Shown: positions 22,814-31,428 of the stretch, one piece after another
Numbering within the stretch: position 1 is the stretch's first letter
Layout of the letters: the number at the start of each line of letters is the position of its first letter
Source: JBFELO01 sp041552055
GTDB lineage: Bacteria; Acidobacteriota; Thermoanaerobaculia; Thermoanaerobaculales; Sulfomarinibacteraceae
Assembly (NCBI GenBank): GCA_041552055.1
Contig: JBFELO010000041.1
Location: 1 to 33,063, forward strand
Direction of reading: 5' to 3'
DNA: 33,063 nucleotides
Made by a program: the position numbers and the translations under genes
The notes under the pieces: generated by a model
The model's database searches: none
Told to the model about the DNA's origin: nothing
What the model saw: only the letters and a program-made list of their open reading frames with translations

Positions 22814-25449
22814 TCCTCCAACCGGGGAAGCAGGAGCGCATTGAACAGCAGCTTGTAGGTCGCCGGTGTCGAAGCCCTGAACTGCGGGTTGAACCCGTAC
22901 AGTACGAGCTGACCGCGACCCGAACGCAGCCAGACCATGACGGGACGGTTCCCGATCTGATCCTCACCCTCGATGTACCCGCTGAGCAGGACGTCCTCTT
23001 CCGGGTGGGTGGCGATGACTCTCCGGTTGGTGTCCCGGAGCGGAAGTGAAGTGGCGAACACCGGGCTGCCACGGGAGAATACGCCCGTCTGAGGCGGCAT
23101 CCCCAACGTCAGCGGGTGTCCCTCCAGGAGCTTCACCTCGAGCCAGGAACCGGGGACGTACAAGCCGCCTTTTTCGAGGTCGTCCCCGACGTCACGCGCG
23201 GGGAGTTCGAGCTCGCGCTCCTCGCCGTCGGGGCCTTCCGCCTTCAAACCGTCGAGGAAGAGCGCCGTGGACCGCCGCCAGGAGAGTACGATGCCGCCCC
23301 CTTCGATGAACTGCGCGATTTCTTGCAGACCTTCCTTCGAGATCGGCTTGGTGAACTCCGGAGGGTAGTCCGTCGGTCGGTATTCGCCGCGCCACTTGCG
23401 GCGCCCCTTGGTGAGTACGTCCTTGCCCGCGTCCGGAAACACCATCACGTCGAATTCTCCGGCGAGGTCCTCGTCCGCGACCTCGGCAGGTCGAATACGT
23501 CGATACGGGACACCGTAGGTATCGAAGACGTACCGGGTCCAGCCGGCATCCATGTCATGGAAGAAGGTCTCCACCAGCGCGACCCGCGGCATCGAGACCG
23601 GGCTCGTCGCCGCCGAGGGCGCGTCGTGGACCACGATCGGCGCGGCCCACGGCACCTCCAGGAGCTTCCGCAGCCGTCCGCGATCGCCGGTCACTAGAAA
23701 ACTCCCTTTGGGAAGGACGGTTTCATCGACGGTGACCTCCTCGGTGAGCCTGGCCACGCGGAGACCATCGCCGAGGGCTACGAAGGCGGCGTGGAAGGAC
23801 GCGTTGTGCGTGACCGGTAACGCCAGACCCCACGCGTCGTCGAACCCGCCGCCCCCCGAGCCCTCGACCACCTCGTCTGCCGCCAAGGACACCAGCTTTG
23901 ACTCCAGCTCTTCGGACCGAGTGTCGATCTGATGGCTCTCCAACCCCCAGTGCAACGGAATAGACCACGACGTGACGTCGTACGGTCGGATGATCTCCCC
24001 TCCTGGCGTGTAGTGGCGCACCGGATACCGCTGGGCCTCCAACACCTCCTTGACGAAGGCACGGAAAGGCTGTGCCAGCGGCACGACGACGTCACCCGCC
24101 TCGAACCTCCGACCGTCGAGAACGACTGGTTCGTTGAGCTGGGAGACTTCCACACCGTGCTCCTGCAACGCGGCCACAGCCTCGCCGAGCACGCTCTGGT
24201 CATGCTGTCCGCGAGGCATGATGAAGTAAAACGGAGATTGGGATCGTCCCGCTTCCACCTCGGTCCGACACAGTTCGTTGCGAAACCGCAGCAGGTCCTC
24301 TCGATGGCGCGCCGCCGTCTTCAACAGGGAGCGCATGGAGGTCAACTCGTAGCGCACGATGTCGCTGAGGTGCCACCAACCCCCGGGCCATGGGGCGGGC
24401 ATGTTGACGCTTTTCTTGTACTCGGCCAGCCCTTTCCCGAAGACCCGCAACTCGGTCGGCTCGACGAACACCGGCGAGGCGAGCCGACAACTCGCGGCCT
24501 CGGTCAGCAGGGTGATCGCTCCCTTCCAGTGCGAGGTGGACGAGGCGCCCGGCCAGTACTCGTCGAACACCCAGTGACTGGCGACGCCGCTCAAACCGGC
24601 CGCCCCCATGTCGTTCGCCAGGTTGGAACCGAACACGTCCGACCAATACCACAGCCGCTCGTCGATGTTCTCGGCGATCGGATCGTGGTACTCGGGCACG
24701 AAGTAGCGCGGCCCGGTCCTCCCCATCTGGTGCTTGTCCACGATGACCTGCGGAAACCAGTCCAGGCTGTACAGGCTGTTGATGACGCGGCTTTCGGGCT
24801 GGGTCAGAGATATGTAGTCGCGGTTGTTGTCGTGGCCGACATAGTGGTGGTACAGACCCGGCAGCGACGAGCCTTCGTCAGGGGTCCCGAGGTACTTCCG
24901 GTAGTGCTCCACAACCATATCCATGCCGTCCGGGTTGTGCGTCGGCACCACCATCAGCACCACATCGTCGAGCCAATCCATCAGGGGGCCCTCGTCGGCG
25001 GTCACGATCTCGTGCGCCAGCAGGGGCAGCGCCTGCGCGGGGGCGACCTCGTTCGAGTGCATCGACAACATCGCCATCAGGAGAATCTTTCCGTCGCGAA
25101 TGATCGCGTCCAGTGCTCCCCCTGACAACTCGGGGTCCAGTGCCAATCGCCGGTTGTTCTCTCGCAGGTCGTCGAGGCGAGCGAGGTTTTTCTCGGTGGA
25201 AAGGAAGACGACGTACATCGGCCGGTCGAGAGCGGATCGACCGACCTCCCGCATGACGACGCGCGGAGAAACATCGGCAAGGTGTGCCATGTACCGTGTC
25301 AACTGCTCGTAGTCCGCGAGCTGACGATCTGCGCCGGGTTGAAAGCCGAAGAACTCCTGCGGAGTGGACACGCCAGATGCGATCCCAGTCGACAATCCCA
25401 ACAGCAAGAGTCCACCGAACACCGCCACGATGCGGAAGTACTTCGCCAT
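22810..25449 (-). CDS. secreted M14 family zinc carboxypeptidase-like protein
   Basis: The ATG at 25449 with AGGAGG 5-6 nt upstream is preferred over the GTG at 25455. The 879-aa protein has a signal peptide (IVAVFGGLLLLGLSTGIASG). The peptidase domain shows the M14 zinc ligands HSNE (His131, Glu134) and DKHQMG (His240), substrate-binding NPDG and NNRD, and the catalytic Glu in LLTEAAS (Glu317). The remaining 500 residues include a beta-rich C-terminal region and a glutamine amidotransferase-like segment (GGGIVLSWRRSTALFLDG) seen in other large M14 proteins. It likely trims peptides or modified side chains outside the cytoplasm. A TACAAT box (25478-25473) could be its -10 element. Confidence 0.92.
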   Translation of the reverse strand: MAKYFRIVAVFGGLLLLGLSTGIASGVSTPQEFFGFQPGADRQLADYEQLTRYMAHLADVSPRVVMREVGRSALDRPMYVVFLSTEKNLARLDDLRENNRRLALDPELSGGALDAIIRDGKILLMAMLSMHSNEVAPAQALPLLAHEIVTADEGPLMDWLDDVVLMVVPTHNPDGMDMVVEHYRKYLGTPDEGSSLPGLYHHYVGHDNNRDYISLTQPESRVINSLYSLDWFPQVIVDKHQMGRTGPRYFVPEYHDPIAENIDERLWYWSDVFGSNLANDMGAAGLSGVASHWVFDEYWPGASSTSHWKGAITLLTEAASCRLASPVFVEPTELRVFGKGLAEYKKSVNMPAPWPGGWWHLSDIVRYELTSMRSLLKTAARHREDLLRFRNELCRTEVEAGRSQSPFYFIMPRGQHDQSVLGEAVAALQEHGVEVSQLNEPVVLDGRRFEAGDVVVPLAQPFRAFVKEVLEAQRYPVRHYTPGGEIIRPYDVTSWSIPLHWGLESHQIDTRSEELESKLVSLAADEVVEGSGGGGFDDAWGLALPVTHNASFHAAFVALGDGLRVARLTEEVTVDETVLPKGSFLVTGDRGRLRKLLEVPWAAPIVVHDAPSAATSPVSMPRVALVETFFHDMDAGWTRYVFDTYGVPYRRIRPAEVADEDLAGEFDVMVFPDAGKDVLTKGRRKWRGEYRPTDYPPEFTKPISKEGLQEIAQFIEGGGIVLSWRRSTALFLDGLKAEGPDGEERELELPARDVGDDLEKGGLYVPGSWLEVKLLEGHPLTLGMPPQTGVFSRGSPVFATSLPLRDTNRRVIATHPEEDVLLSGYIEGEDQIGNRPVMVWLRSGRGQLVLYGFNPQFRASTPATYKLLFNALLLPRLEE

Positions 25450-25609
25450 GCTCACCTCCTCATTGGCCCGGCATTGTAGCTCGGCGGAGCATGCCGCACT
25501 CCCTGCACCTCGCTGGCGGCGTCAGCCCGGAACTCACGCACACACAACCCTCGTGCGTGGAGCCACTCAAGTATGATCACCCCGACGTCGCCCTCGAGGA
25601 GGAGAGTTC

Positions 25610-26800
25610 ATGACCACGACAACCTTCCACCCGCCACAGCGAACGCTCATGGGACCCGGACCCTCCGATGTGTCATCACGGGTCCTCGCAGCAATCGCAC
25701 GTCCAACGATCGGCCACCTCGATCCAGCCTTCATCGAGTTCATGGACTCCGTCAAGGAGTTACTGCAGTACGCGTTCAGGACAACGAACCCGTTGACGAT
25801 GCCGGTGTCCGGCCCGGGCTCGGTCGGGATGGAGGTCTGCTTCGTCAACCTCGTCCAGCCTGGCGACACCGTGGTGGTGTGCCAGAACGGAGTCTTCGGC
25901 GGTCGCATGCGGGAGAACGTCGAGCGGTGCGGCGGCACGGCCGTGGCCGTCGAGGGCACCTGGGGACGAGCGGTCGATGCCGGCGCACTGGAGGCCACTC
26001 TCGCCCGGCACCCCGAGGCCAAGTTCGTCGCCTTCGTGCACGCCGAGACCTCCACCGGTGCCCGGTCCGACGCGGCGACGCTGGCCGAAATCGCCCATCG
26101 CGCCGGCTGCCTCGTCATCGCCGACTGCGTCACATCCCTCGGTGGAATCCCTGTGGAGGTGGACGCCTGGGGGCTCGATGCCGTGTACTCGGGCAGTCAG
26201 AAATGCCTGTCGTGCACACCGGGGCTGTCCCCGATCAGCTTCGGACCGCGGGCTGTCGAGACGATTCAGAATCGCGGCACGCCGATTCAGAGCTGGTTCA
26301 TGGATATGAATCTGGTGATGGGCTACTGGGGCACCAGCGCTCGCCGCTCCTACCACCACACGGCACCCGTCAACGCACTCTACGGACTCCACGAAGCGCT
26401 CGTCATGTTGCGCGACGAAGGGCTCGAGAACGCCTGGGAGCGACATCGCAGGCACCATCTCGCCCTCAGGGCCGGCCTCGAAGCCCTTGGCCTCAGCTTT
26501 GTCGTTCCCGAGCCCGAGCGACTCCCGCAGCTCAACTCGGTCACCGTTCCGGTTGGGGTCGACGACGACGCCGTGCGCAGGCGACTGCTCGACGAGTACA
26601 ACCTGGAGATCGGTGCGGGTCTCGGAGAACTCAGCGGCAAAGTCTGGCGCATCGGCCTGATGGGGCACGCGTGCAATCTGACCAACGTCCTCAGGTGCAT
26701 CGCTGCGCTGGAGTCCATCCTCGTCTCAGAGGGGGCACCGATACCCACCGGTGTCGCGGTCGAGGCCGCTCGACAGGAATTCGAGACGTCCGGGGCCTGA
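25610..26800 (+). CDS. class V aminotransferase, alanine/serine-glyoxylate type
   Basis: This 396-aa PLP enzyme resembles alanine-glyoxylate and serine-pyruvate aminotransferases: LMGPGPSDVSSRVL (13-26), RPTIGHLDPAF, SGPGSVGMEV, HAETSTG (144-150), ADCVTSLGG and the PLP lysine in SGSQKCLSCTPGL (Lys198). NALYGLHEAL and the final WRIGLMGHAC motif also fit. It would move an amino group between alanine or serine and glyoxylate or pyruvate; exact donors cannot be read from sequence. The ATG has GAGGAGGAG upstream. A TATGAT at 25572-25577 may be a -10 element, but no good -35 accompanies it. It is divergent from the M14 operon and convergent with the permease. Confidence 0.93.
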   Translation: MTTTTFHPPQRTLMGPGPSDVSSRVLAAIARPTIGHLDPAFIEFMDSVKELLQYAFRTTNPLTMPVSGPGSVGMEVCFVNLVQPGDTVVVCQNGVFGGRMRENVERCGGTAVAVEGTWGRAVDAGALEATLARHPEAKFVAFVHAETSTGARSDAATLAEIAHRAGCLVIADCVTSLGGIPVEVDAWGLDAVYSGSQKCLSCTPGLSPISFGPRAVETIQNRGTPIQSWFMDMNLVMGYWGTSARRSYHHTAPVNALYGLHEALVMLRDEGLENAWERHRRHHLALRAGLEALGLSFVVPEPERLPQLNSVTVPVGVDDDAVRRRLLDEYNLEIGAGLGELSGKVWRIGLMGHACNLTNVLRCIAALESILVSEGAPIPTGVAVEAARQEFETSGA

Positions 26801-26820
26801 TCTGAACCGCACCGCCGACG

Positions 26821-27894
26821 TCAGTCGTCGACCTCCTGCTCGGCTTCATCTTCGAACCGAGCCTGGGCTGCCTTGCCGCTATCGAGCAGAAGCGCGAGCC
26901 ATCTCAGATCCTTGCTGTTCTCCAAGCCGATTTTGATGATCATGGTCAACGGCACCGACAGCAGCATCCCGACGGGTCCCCACACCCATCCCCAGAACAC
27001 CAATGACAGAAAGACCACCAGCGTCGAAAGTCCGACTGCGCGCCCCATCAGGTTGGGTTCGACGATGTTGCCGAGGACGGTGTTCACGACCATATAGCCA
27101 ATACCCACAACCACCGCGGGACCCAATCCCAACTGGACCAGTGCCAGCAGGACTGCGGGCACGGCGGCGATGATCGACCCGATGCTGGGAATGTAGTTCA
27201 GCAGGAAGGCGAGGAGCCCCCACACGAGCGCGAAATCGAGGCCGAGCGCTGCCGTCCAGATGGCGATGGCGATGCCGGTGACCGCGCTCACTGCCGTCTT
27301 GACCGCGAGGTACCGCTGGACCTGAGCGGTGACCTGGGCGAGGTGGAGAGGGTCGGCGCCACGGTCACCAAAGGCGGCTTGCAGTTTGACCGGAAAAGAG
27401 GTCGCCTCGAGCAAGATGAAGACCATGGTCAGGATGATCAAGAACGTGTTCGACAATGTGGCTGCCAGTCCCTTGAGACCGCTCCCGAGAAGGTTCATCA
27501 ATCCACCAGGATTGAGGTAGTCCTTGACCTCCAGAGACGGCAGGTCGATGTCATACTGCCCGAGTCGGTCCGACCATGAGTCCACCAGGCTGTTGAGCCT
27601 CGCCTGATACCCCGGGACCGCATCGATGAACTCGTTGACCGAGCCACCCACCAGCGCCCCGATGCCGGTCAAGACGCCCATCAACGCGAGCACCACGATC
27701 ACGATGGCGAGCAGTTTCGGGACTCCTCGTCGCTGGAGCCACACCACGGCCGGCGAGCAGATGATGGACAGAAACACGGCGACGAGGAACGGGATGATGA
27801 GCGACTGGGCAGCGCGCAATCCAGCGATCACGATCACGGCTGAGGCGGATGTCAGCAGGAAACGCGTCGCAGCGAATCGGTGAGTCGGGTCCAC
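26821..27894 (-). CDS. AI-2E family (PerM/UPF0118) membrane permease
   Basis: The protein of about 357 aa has the family layout: two close N-terminal helices (TSASAVIVIAGLRAAQSLIIP, LVAVFLSIICSPAVVWLQRRG), a third (LLAIVIVVLALMGVL), a long soluble middle segment, then a cluster of C-terminal helices containing GLLAFLLNYIPSIGSIIAA, the most conserved family stretch, and NLMGRAVGLSTLVVFLSLVFWGW. Members include exporters of autoinducer-2 and Na+/H+ antiporters, so the substrate is open. The start is probably GTG at 27894, or a TTG one codon earlier; neither has a strong ribosome site. The charged C-terminal tail ends in EDEAEQEVDD. Confidence 0.9.
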   Translation of the reverse strand: MDPTHRFAATRFLLTSASAVIVIAGLRAAQSLIIPFLVAVFLSIICSPAVVWLQRRGVPKLLAIVIVVLALMGVLTGIGALVGGSVNEFIDAVPGYQARLNSLVDSWSDRLGQYDIDLPSLEVKDYLNPGGLMNLLGSGLKGLAATLSNTFLIILTMVFILLEATSFPVKLQAAFGDRGADPLHLAQVTAQVQRYLAVKTAVSAVTGIAIAIWTAALGLDFALVWGLLAFLLNYIPSIGSIIAAVPAVLLALVQLGLGPAVVVGIGYMVVNTVLGNIVEPNLMGRAVGLSTLVVFLSLVFWGWVWGPVGMLLSVPLTMIIKIGLENSKDLRWLALLLDSGKAAQARFEDEAEQEVDD

Positions 27895-27982
27895 CAACCT
27901 AGAATACTACTCCGATTTCCTACCGCGGGCCTAAACTCGCGGCCGTGCTCCAACCGTGTTCTCGCGTCACTCGCAACCCCAC

Positions 27983-28011
27983 TGGACCTTGTGAAAGGAC
28001 GAGCGTACTAT
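27983..28011 (+). promoter_or_regulatory. candidate sigma-70 promoter for the decarboxylase operon
   Basis: TGGACC (27983-27988), 17 nt, TACTAT (28006-28011): four of six matches in each hexamer with ideal spacing. The predicted start near 28018 leaves a 78-nt leader before the oadG-like GTG. Confidence 0.4.
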
Positions 28012-28095
28012 GATGCCGCAACGATGAGGTCGTCGCGACGCATCCGATCGGTTCTAACCGTCACTCACCGTTTAACTGATTGACTTGGAGTTCTC

Positions 28096-28308
28096 GTGGC
28101 CACAGCGAGCCTTCTTACGATCTGTACAATCGCCTTCGTCGCGGTGTTCGCCCTGCTCTCGTCCCTTGCCCTCGCCATTCACCTCATCACTTCGCTATTC
28201 CCCATACGCGCTCCGTCGGTGGATCCGGCGGTGGTCGCGGCGATCAGCGGGGCCGTCGCCTCGGTGATACCTGGCGCCCGCGTGACGAAAATCGAGGAGG
28301 AAAGATGA
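28096..28308 (+). CDS. sodium-pump decarboxylase gamma subunit (OadG-like)
   Basis: A 70-aa protein starts at GTG with TTGGAG 5 nt upstream. One membrane helix (LLTICTIAFVAVFALLSSLALAIHLI) is followed by a short soluble tail ending in the charged KIEEER. This is the size and layout of OadG/MmdD-type gamma subunits, which anchor the alpha to the beta subunit. Sequence similarity is weak, as is usual for such short subunits, so the assignment rests mainly on context: its stop overlaps the alpha-subunit ATG (ATGA), and the beta subunit follows. Confidence 0.75.
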   Translation: MATASLLTICTIAFVAVFALLSSLALAIHLITSLFPIRAPSVDPAVVAAISGAVASVIPGARVTKIEEER

Positions 28309-30158
28309 TCTTCACCAAAGAGTCGAAGAAGATCAGGGTCATGTTCACCCCGTTCAGGGACGGTCTCCAGAGCTCGTTCGGTGGCAAGGTCCGGCTCAAG
28401 GATATTCTCCCCGCCATGGAGTTCGCCGCCCACGAGGCGGGCATCCGACACTTTGAGTTTGGTGGCGGTGCGCGGTTCCAGGCCCCCTATTTCTACGTCG
28501 GCGAGGACCCGTTCGAGTGTCAGGACGCCATGCGCCAGGCGGTCGGACCGGACGTTGACCTGCAGATCCTCACCCGCTCCGTGTCGGGTGTGACGCTCAC
28601 CACCCAGCGGATCGAGGCGCTCGGACTCCAGGCCAAGCTGATGGCCAAACACGGCACGACGTGGGACCGCAACTTCGACTACATGAATGATGTCGACAAT
28701 CTGGAAAGGACCGCCAAACCGATTCTCGATGCCGGCATGCACCACCAGTTGTGCGTGTCGTTGATGGGCCTGCCGTTCGAGGACGCGACCGTCCACACGG
28801 CGGAGTTCTACATCGGTATCATTCAGCAGTTGCTCGACCGCGGCGTCCACCTGGATTCGGTGTGCATGAAAGACGCGTCCGGCACCACCGACCCCAAAAC
28901 GTGCTTCGAGACGGCCAAGGGCCTCAGGAAGATCCTGCCCCCAGAAGTGATCCTGTGGCAGCACACCCACGACACGGCGTCGATGGCGGTCTCGTGCTAC
29001 ATGGCCGGAATCGCCGGCGGGGTCGACGGAATCGACCTGTCGGTGCGGCCCATGGCATCGGGCACCGTTCAACCGGACGTCCGATCGATGTGGCACGCCC
29101 TCAAGGGTACAGGCTATTCGCTCGACATCGACCACACCAAGATGGACGACATCGAGAACATGTTGAACGAGGGACTGGCCGAGTATGACTTCAATCCGGT
29201 GACGACAACCGCCGATGCGCGAGTCGTCGGATTTCCGATGCCGGGCGGCGCCATCGGCCCCAACGTCCACATGATGAAGGAGGCCGGAATCCTCGACCGA
29301 TACTCCGATGTGCTGGCCGAGTTCCCGGTTGTGGTCAAGGCGGGCGGAGCCTGGACATCGGTCACCCCCGGCAGCCAGCAGTACTGGCTGCAGGCATTCA
29401 ACAACGTTCTTCTCGGGCGCTGGGAGAAGATGAACGACGGCTACGGCAAGGCCGTGCTCGGCTACTTCGGCCAACCTCCGCTGCCGCCGGATCCCGAGGT
29501 GGTGAAGATCGCGTCCGATCAGCTCGACAAGCCGCCGTTCGATGGTGATCCACTCGAGGCCGCTCCCGACAGTCTCACCCAGGCCGAGGAGGCTCTGAAG
29601 GAGCGCGGCCTGGCGACCACCGAGGAGAACGTTTTTCTGGTGGCGGCGGCGATCGTGCCGGGCAAGAACATGGACCTCAACGAAGGAATCCGTCTGTTGA
29701 CCGGCAAGCCCAAAATCGTCCTTCCGCTGAAAGAGAAGGACGAGCCCGTCGTGACGACCACCGGTTCGCCGGCGCCCTCCCCGGCGTCGGCGCTGCCGTT
29801 CAGCGCACCGATCACCACCACGTGCACGGTTACCGAGAACGGTGCGAACCGTAGATTCCGGATCACGATAGAACCGCCGACCGACCTGGGGGCGGCAACC
29901 GGTCCCACAACGGTCGACGCGCCCGTGCCCCCCGAGGGGACCCCAGTCTTCTCTCCGTTCCAGGGCAAGACCGAATTGGTGGAAATCAAGGTCGCAGTCG
30001 GGGAACAGGTCACCGCAGGTCAGGTCGTCGCCGCCGTCGAGGCGATGAAGGCCAAGCACGACGTGAAGGCTCCGTGTGCCGGAACGGTGGCCAGTGTCGA
30101 CGCCGACATCGGTGCCGACATCGAGTCAGGCCAGGCGATCATGACCATCGGGGGCTGA
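28305..30158 (+). CDS. biotin-dependent decarboxylase alpha subunit (OadA family)
   Basis: The 617-aa protein combines a carboxyltransferase TIM barrel and a C-terminal biotinyl domain. Barrel motifs match OadA and pyruvate carboxylase: FRDGLQS (Asp19, Gln22), FEFGGGARF, NFDYMNDVDN, MKDASG (Lys189) and the metal-binding HTH (His220, His222). The sequence is diverged: the usual RDAHQSLLATR reads RDGLQSSFGGKV. A flexible Pro/Ala/Thr linker (about 480-545) leads to the biotin site AMKAKHD, Lys582, where the second Met of AMKM is replaced by Ala. It would transfer CO2 from a 2-oxoacid such as oxaloacetate to biotin for release at the beta subunit. The ATG has GAGGAGG upstream and overlaps the gamma-subunit stop. 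Confidence 0.9.
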   Translation: MIFTKESKKIRVMFTPFRDGLQSSFGGKVRLKDILPAMEFAAHEAGIRHFEFGGGARFQAPYFYVGEDPFECQDAMRQAVGPDVDLQILTRSVSGVTLTTQRIEALGLQAKLMAKHGTTWDRNFDYMNDVDNLERTAKPILDAGMHHQLCVSLMGLPFEDATVHTAEFYIGIIQQLLDRGVHLDSVCMKDASGTTDPKTCFETAKGLRKILPPEVILWQHTHDTASMAVSCYMAGIAGGVDGIDLSVRPMASGTVQPDVRSMWHALKGTGYSLDIDHTKMDDIENMLNEGLAEYDFNPVTTTADARVVGFPMPGGAIGPNVHMMKEAGILDRYSDVLAEFPVVVKAGGAWTSVTPGSQQYWLQAFNNVLLGRWEKMNDGYGKAVLGYFGQPPLPPDPEVVKIASDQLDKPPFDGDPLEAAPDSLTQAEEALKERGLATTEENVFLVAAAIVPGKNMDLNEGIRLLTGKPKIVLPLKEKDEPVVTTTGSPAPSPASALPFSAPITTTCTVTENGANRRFRITIEPPTDLGAATGPTTVDAPVPPEGTPVFSPFQGKTELVEIKVAVGEQVTAGQVVAAVEAMKAKHDVKAPCAGTVASVDADIGADIESGQAIMTIGG

Positions 30159-30159
30159 G

Positions 30160-31314
30160 GTGGGCGCCTTCGCGACCCTGCTGCACAACTCGGGGTTCGC
30201 AGGGCTGACCTGGCAGAACGTGGTGATGTTCGCGGTCGGTGGCGTGCTGATCTACTTGGCGATTCGGAAGGGATACGAGCCCCTGCTGCTGATCCCGATC
30301 GGATTCGGAGCGATCCTCGCGAATCTCCCCTACGCCATGATGAGCGCCTCCGTGACCTACGAACACGGCACCGGGCTCGGTCATCCGCTGCTCCAGATGG
30401 TGTACGACGCCGGAATCCGAACGGAGTTTCTGCCGCCGATCATCTTCCTGGGAGTCGGCGCCCTCACCGACTTCCGACCGCTGCTCGGGCGGCCGATCAC
30501 GTTCCTGCTCGGCGCCGCCGCCCAGTTCGGCATCTTCGTGGCGGCCGTGGGGGCCTTCTACTTGTTTGGATTCTCACTCGACGAGGCCGCCGCGATCGGT
30601 ATCATCGGCGGAGCCGACGGTCCGACGTCGATCTTCCTGGCAGCCATCCTCGCACCTCATTTGTTGGGTGCGATCGCGGTCGCCGCCTACAGCTACATGT
30701 CACTGGTGCCGATCATCCAGCCGCCCATCATGCGCGTGCTGACCACCGCCAGGGAACGCGCCATCGACATGCCCCAGGCGAAACCGGTCTCCAAGACGGC
30801 CGTGATCCTGTTCCCGATCGTCACCGCGGTGCTCGCCTCACTCGCCGTGCCCGCCTGCGCTCCGCTGATCGGCATGTTGATGTTCGGCAACCTGCTCCGC
30901 GAGTCGGGCGTCACCGACCGTCTCTTCAAGACCGCTGGCGGCGCCCTCATCAACATCGTCACGATATTCCTCGGCATCACCGTCGGCGCCACCATGGAAG
31001 GCCCGGCCTTCCTGCAACCCCGGACAATCTTCATCCTGGTGCTCGGTGCGTTCGCCTTTGGCTTCTCGACCTTCGGCGGTGTGCTCTTCGCCAAGCTGCT
31101 CAATCTGATCCTCCCGGCACGGGGCAAGATCAACCCGTGTATCGGAGCGGCCGGCGTATCGGCGGTGCCGATGGCGGCGCGAGTCGTGCAGGACTTCGTC
31201 GCCCGGCAGACCGATGGCAAGGTCAACCCACTGATGGCCGCCATGGGACCGAACGTCGCCGGGGTGATCGGTTCGGCCGTGGCCGCCGGGGTCTTCCTCG
31301 CGCTGCTGCGCTGA
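30160..31314 (+). CDS. Na+-translocating decarboxylase beta subunit (OadB/GcdB/MmdB family)
   Basis: This 384-aa integral membrane protein is the ion-pumping carboxybiotin decarboxylase. Conserved family stretches are clear: PIGFGAILANLP (46-57), PPIIFLGVGALTDFRPLL (92-109), GIIGGADGPTSIF (147-159) with the Na+-pathway Asp153, and INPCIGAAGVSAVPMAARVVQ near the C-terminus. About ten hydrophobic segments are visible. Decarboxylation of carboxybiotin drives Na+ export across the inner membrane. It starts at GTG one base after the alpha-subunit stop, so gamma, alpha and beta are tightly coupled. Confidence 0.96.
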   Translation: MGAFATLLHNSGFAGLTWQNVVMFAVGGVLIYLAIRKGYEPLLLIPIGFGAILANLPYAMMSASVTYEHGTGLGHPLLQMVYDAGIRTEFLPPIIFLGVGALTDFRPLLGRPITFLLGAAAQFGIFVAAVGAFYLFGFSLDEAAAIGIIGGADGPTSIFLAAILAPHLLGAIAVAAYSYMSLVPIIQPPIMRVLTTARERAIDMPQAKPVSKTAVILFPIVTAVLASLAVPACAPLIGMLMFGNLLRESGVTDRLFKTAGGALINIVTIFLGITVGATMEGPAFLQPRTIFILVLGAFAFGFSTFGGVLFAKLLNLILPARGKINPCIGAAGVSAVPMAARVVQDFVARQTDGKVNPLMAAMGPNVAGVIGSAVAAGVFLALLR

Positions 31315-31360
31315 TGAGATTGGGCATCGAACCCTCCCGCTTGCTCGACCGTATCTTCCT

Positions 31361-31379
31361 CGAGGCAGTCGTTGCCTCG
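31361..31379 (+). repeat. 7-bp hairpin in the beta-subunit/ankyrin gene gap
   Basis: CGAGGCA (31361-31367) and TGCCTCG (31373-31379) pair perfectly around a GTCGT loop. No T-run follows, so it is more likely an mRNA-processing or stability element than a terminator. It lies 50 nt before the next ATG. Confidence 0.4.
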
Positions 31380-31428
31380 GAGAGCGTCGGTGTTCTGAAG
31401 ATTCTTCGAGCGCATCCAGGGAGGCGGC

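Noticed and set aside
23932..25125. A 397-codon plus-strand frame opposite the M14 peptidase
   Set aside because: The minus strand encodes zinc ligands and a signal peptide; the plus-strand frame is His/Val/Arg-rich antisense.
28179..30059. A 626-codon minus-strand frame opposite the decarboxylase alpha gene
   Set aside because: Antisense shadow of a clearly recognised gene with conserved catalytic and biotin motifs.
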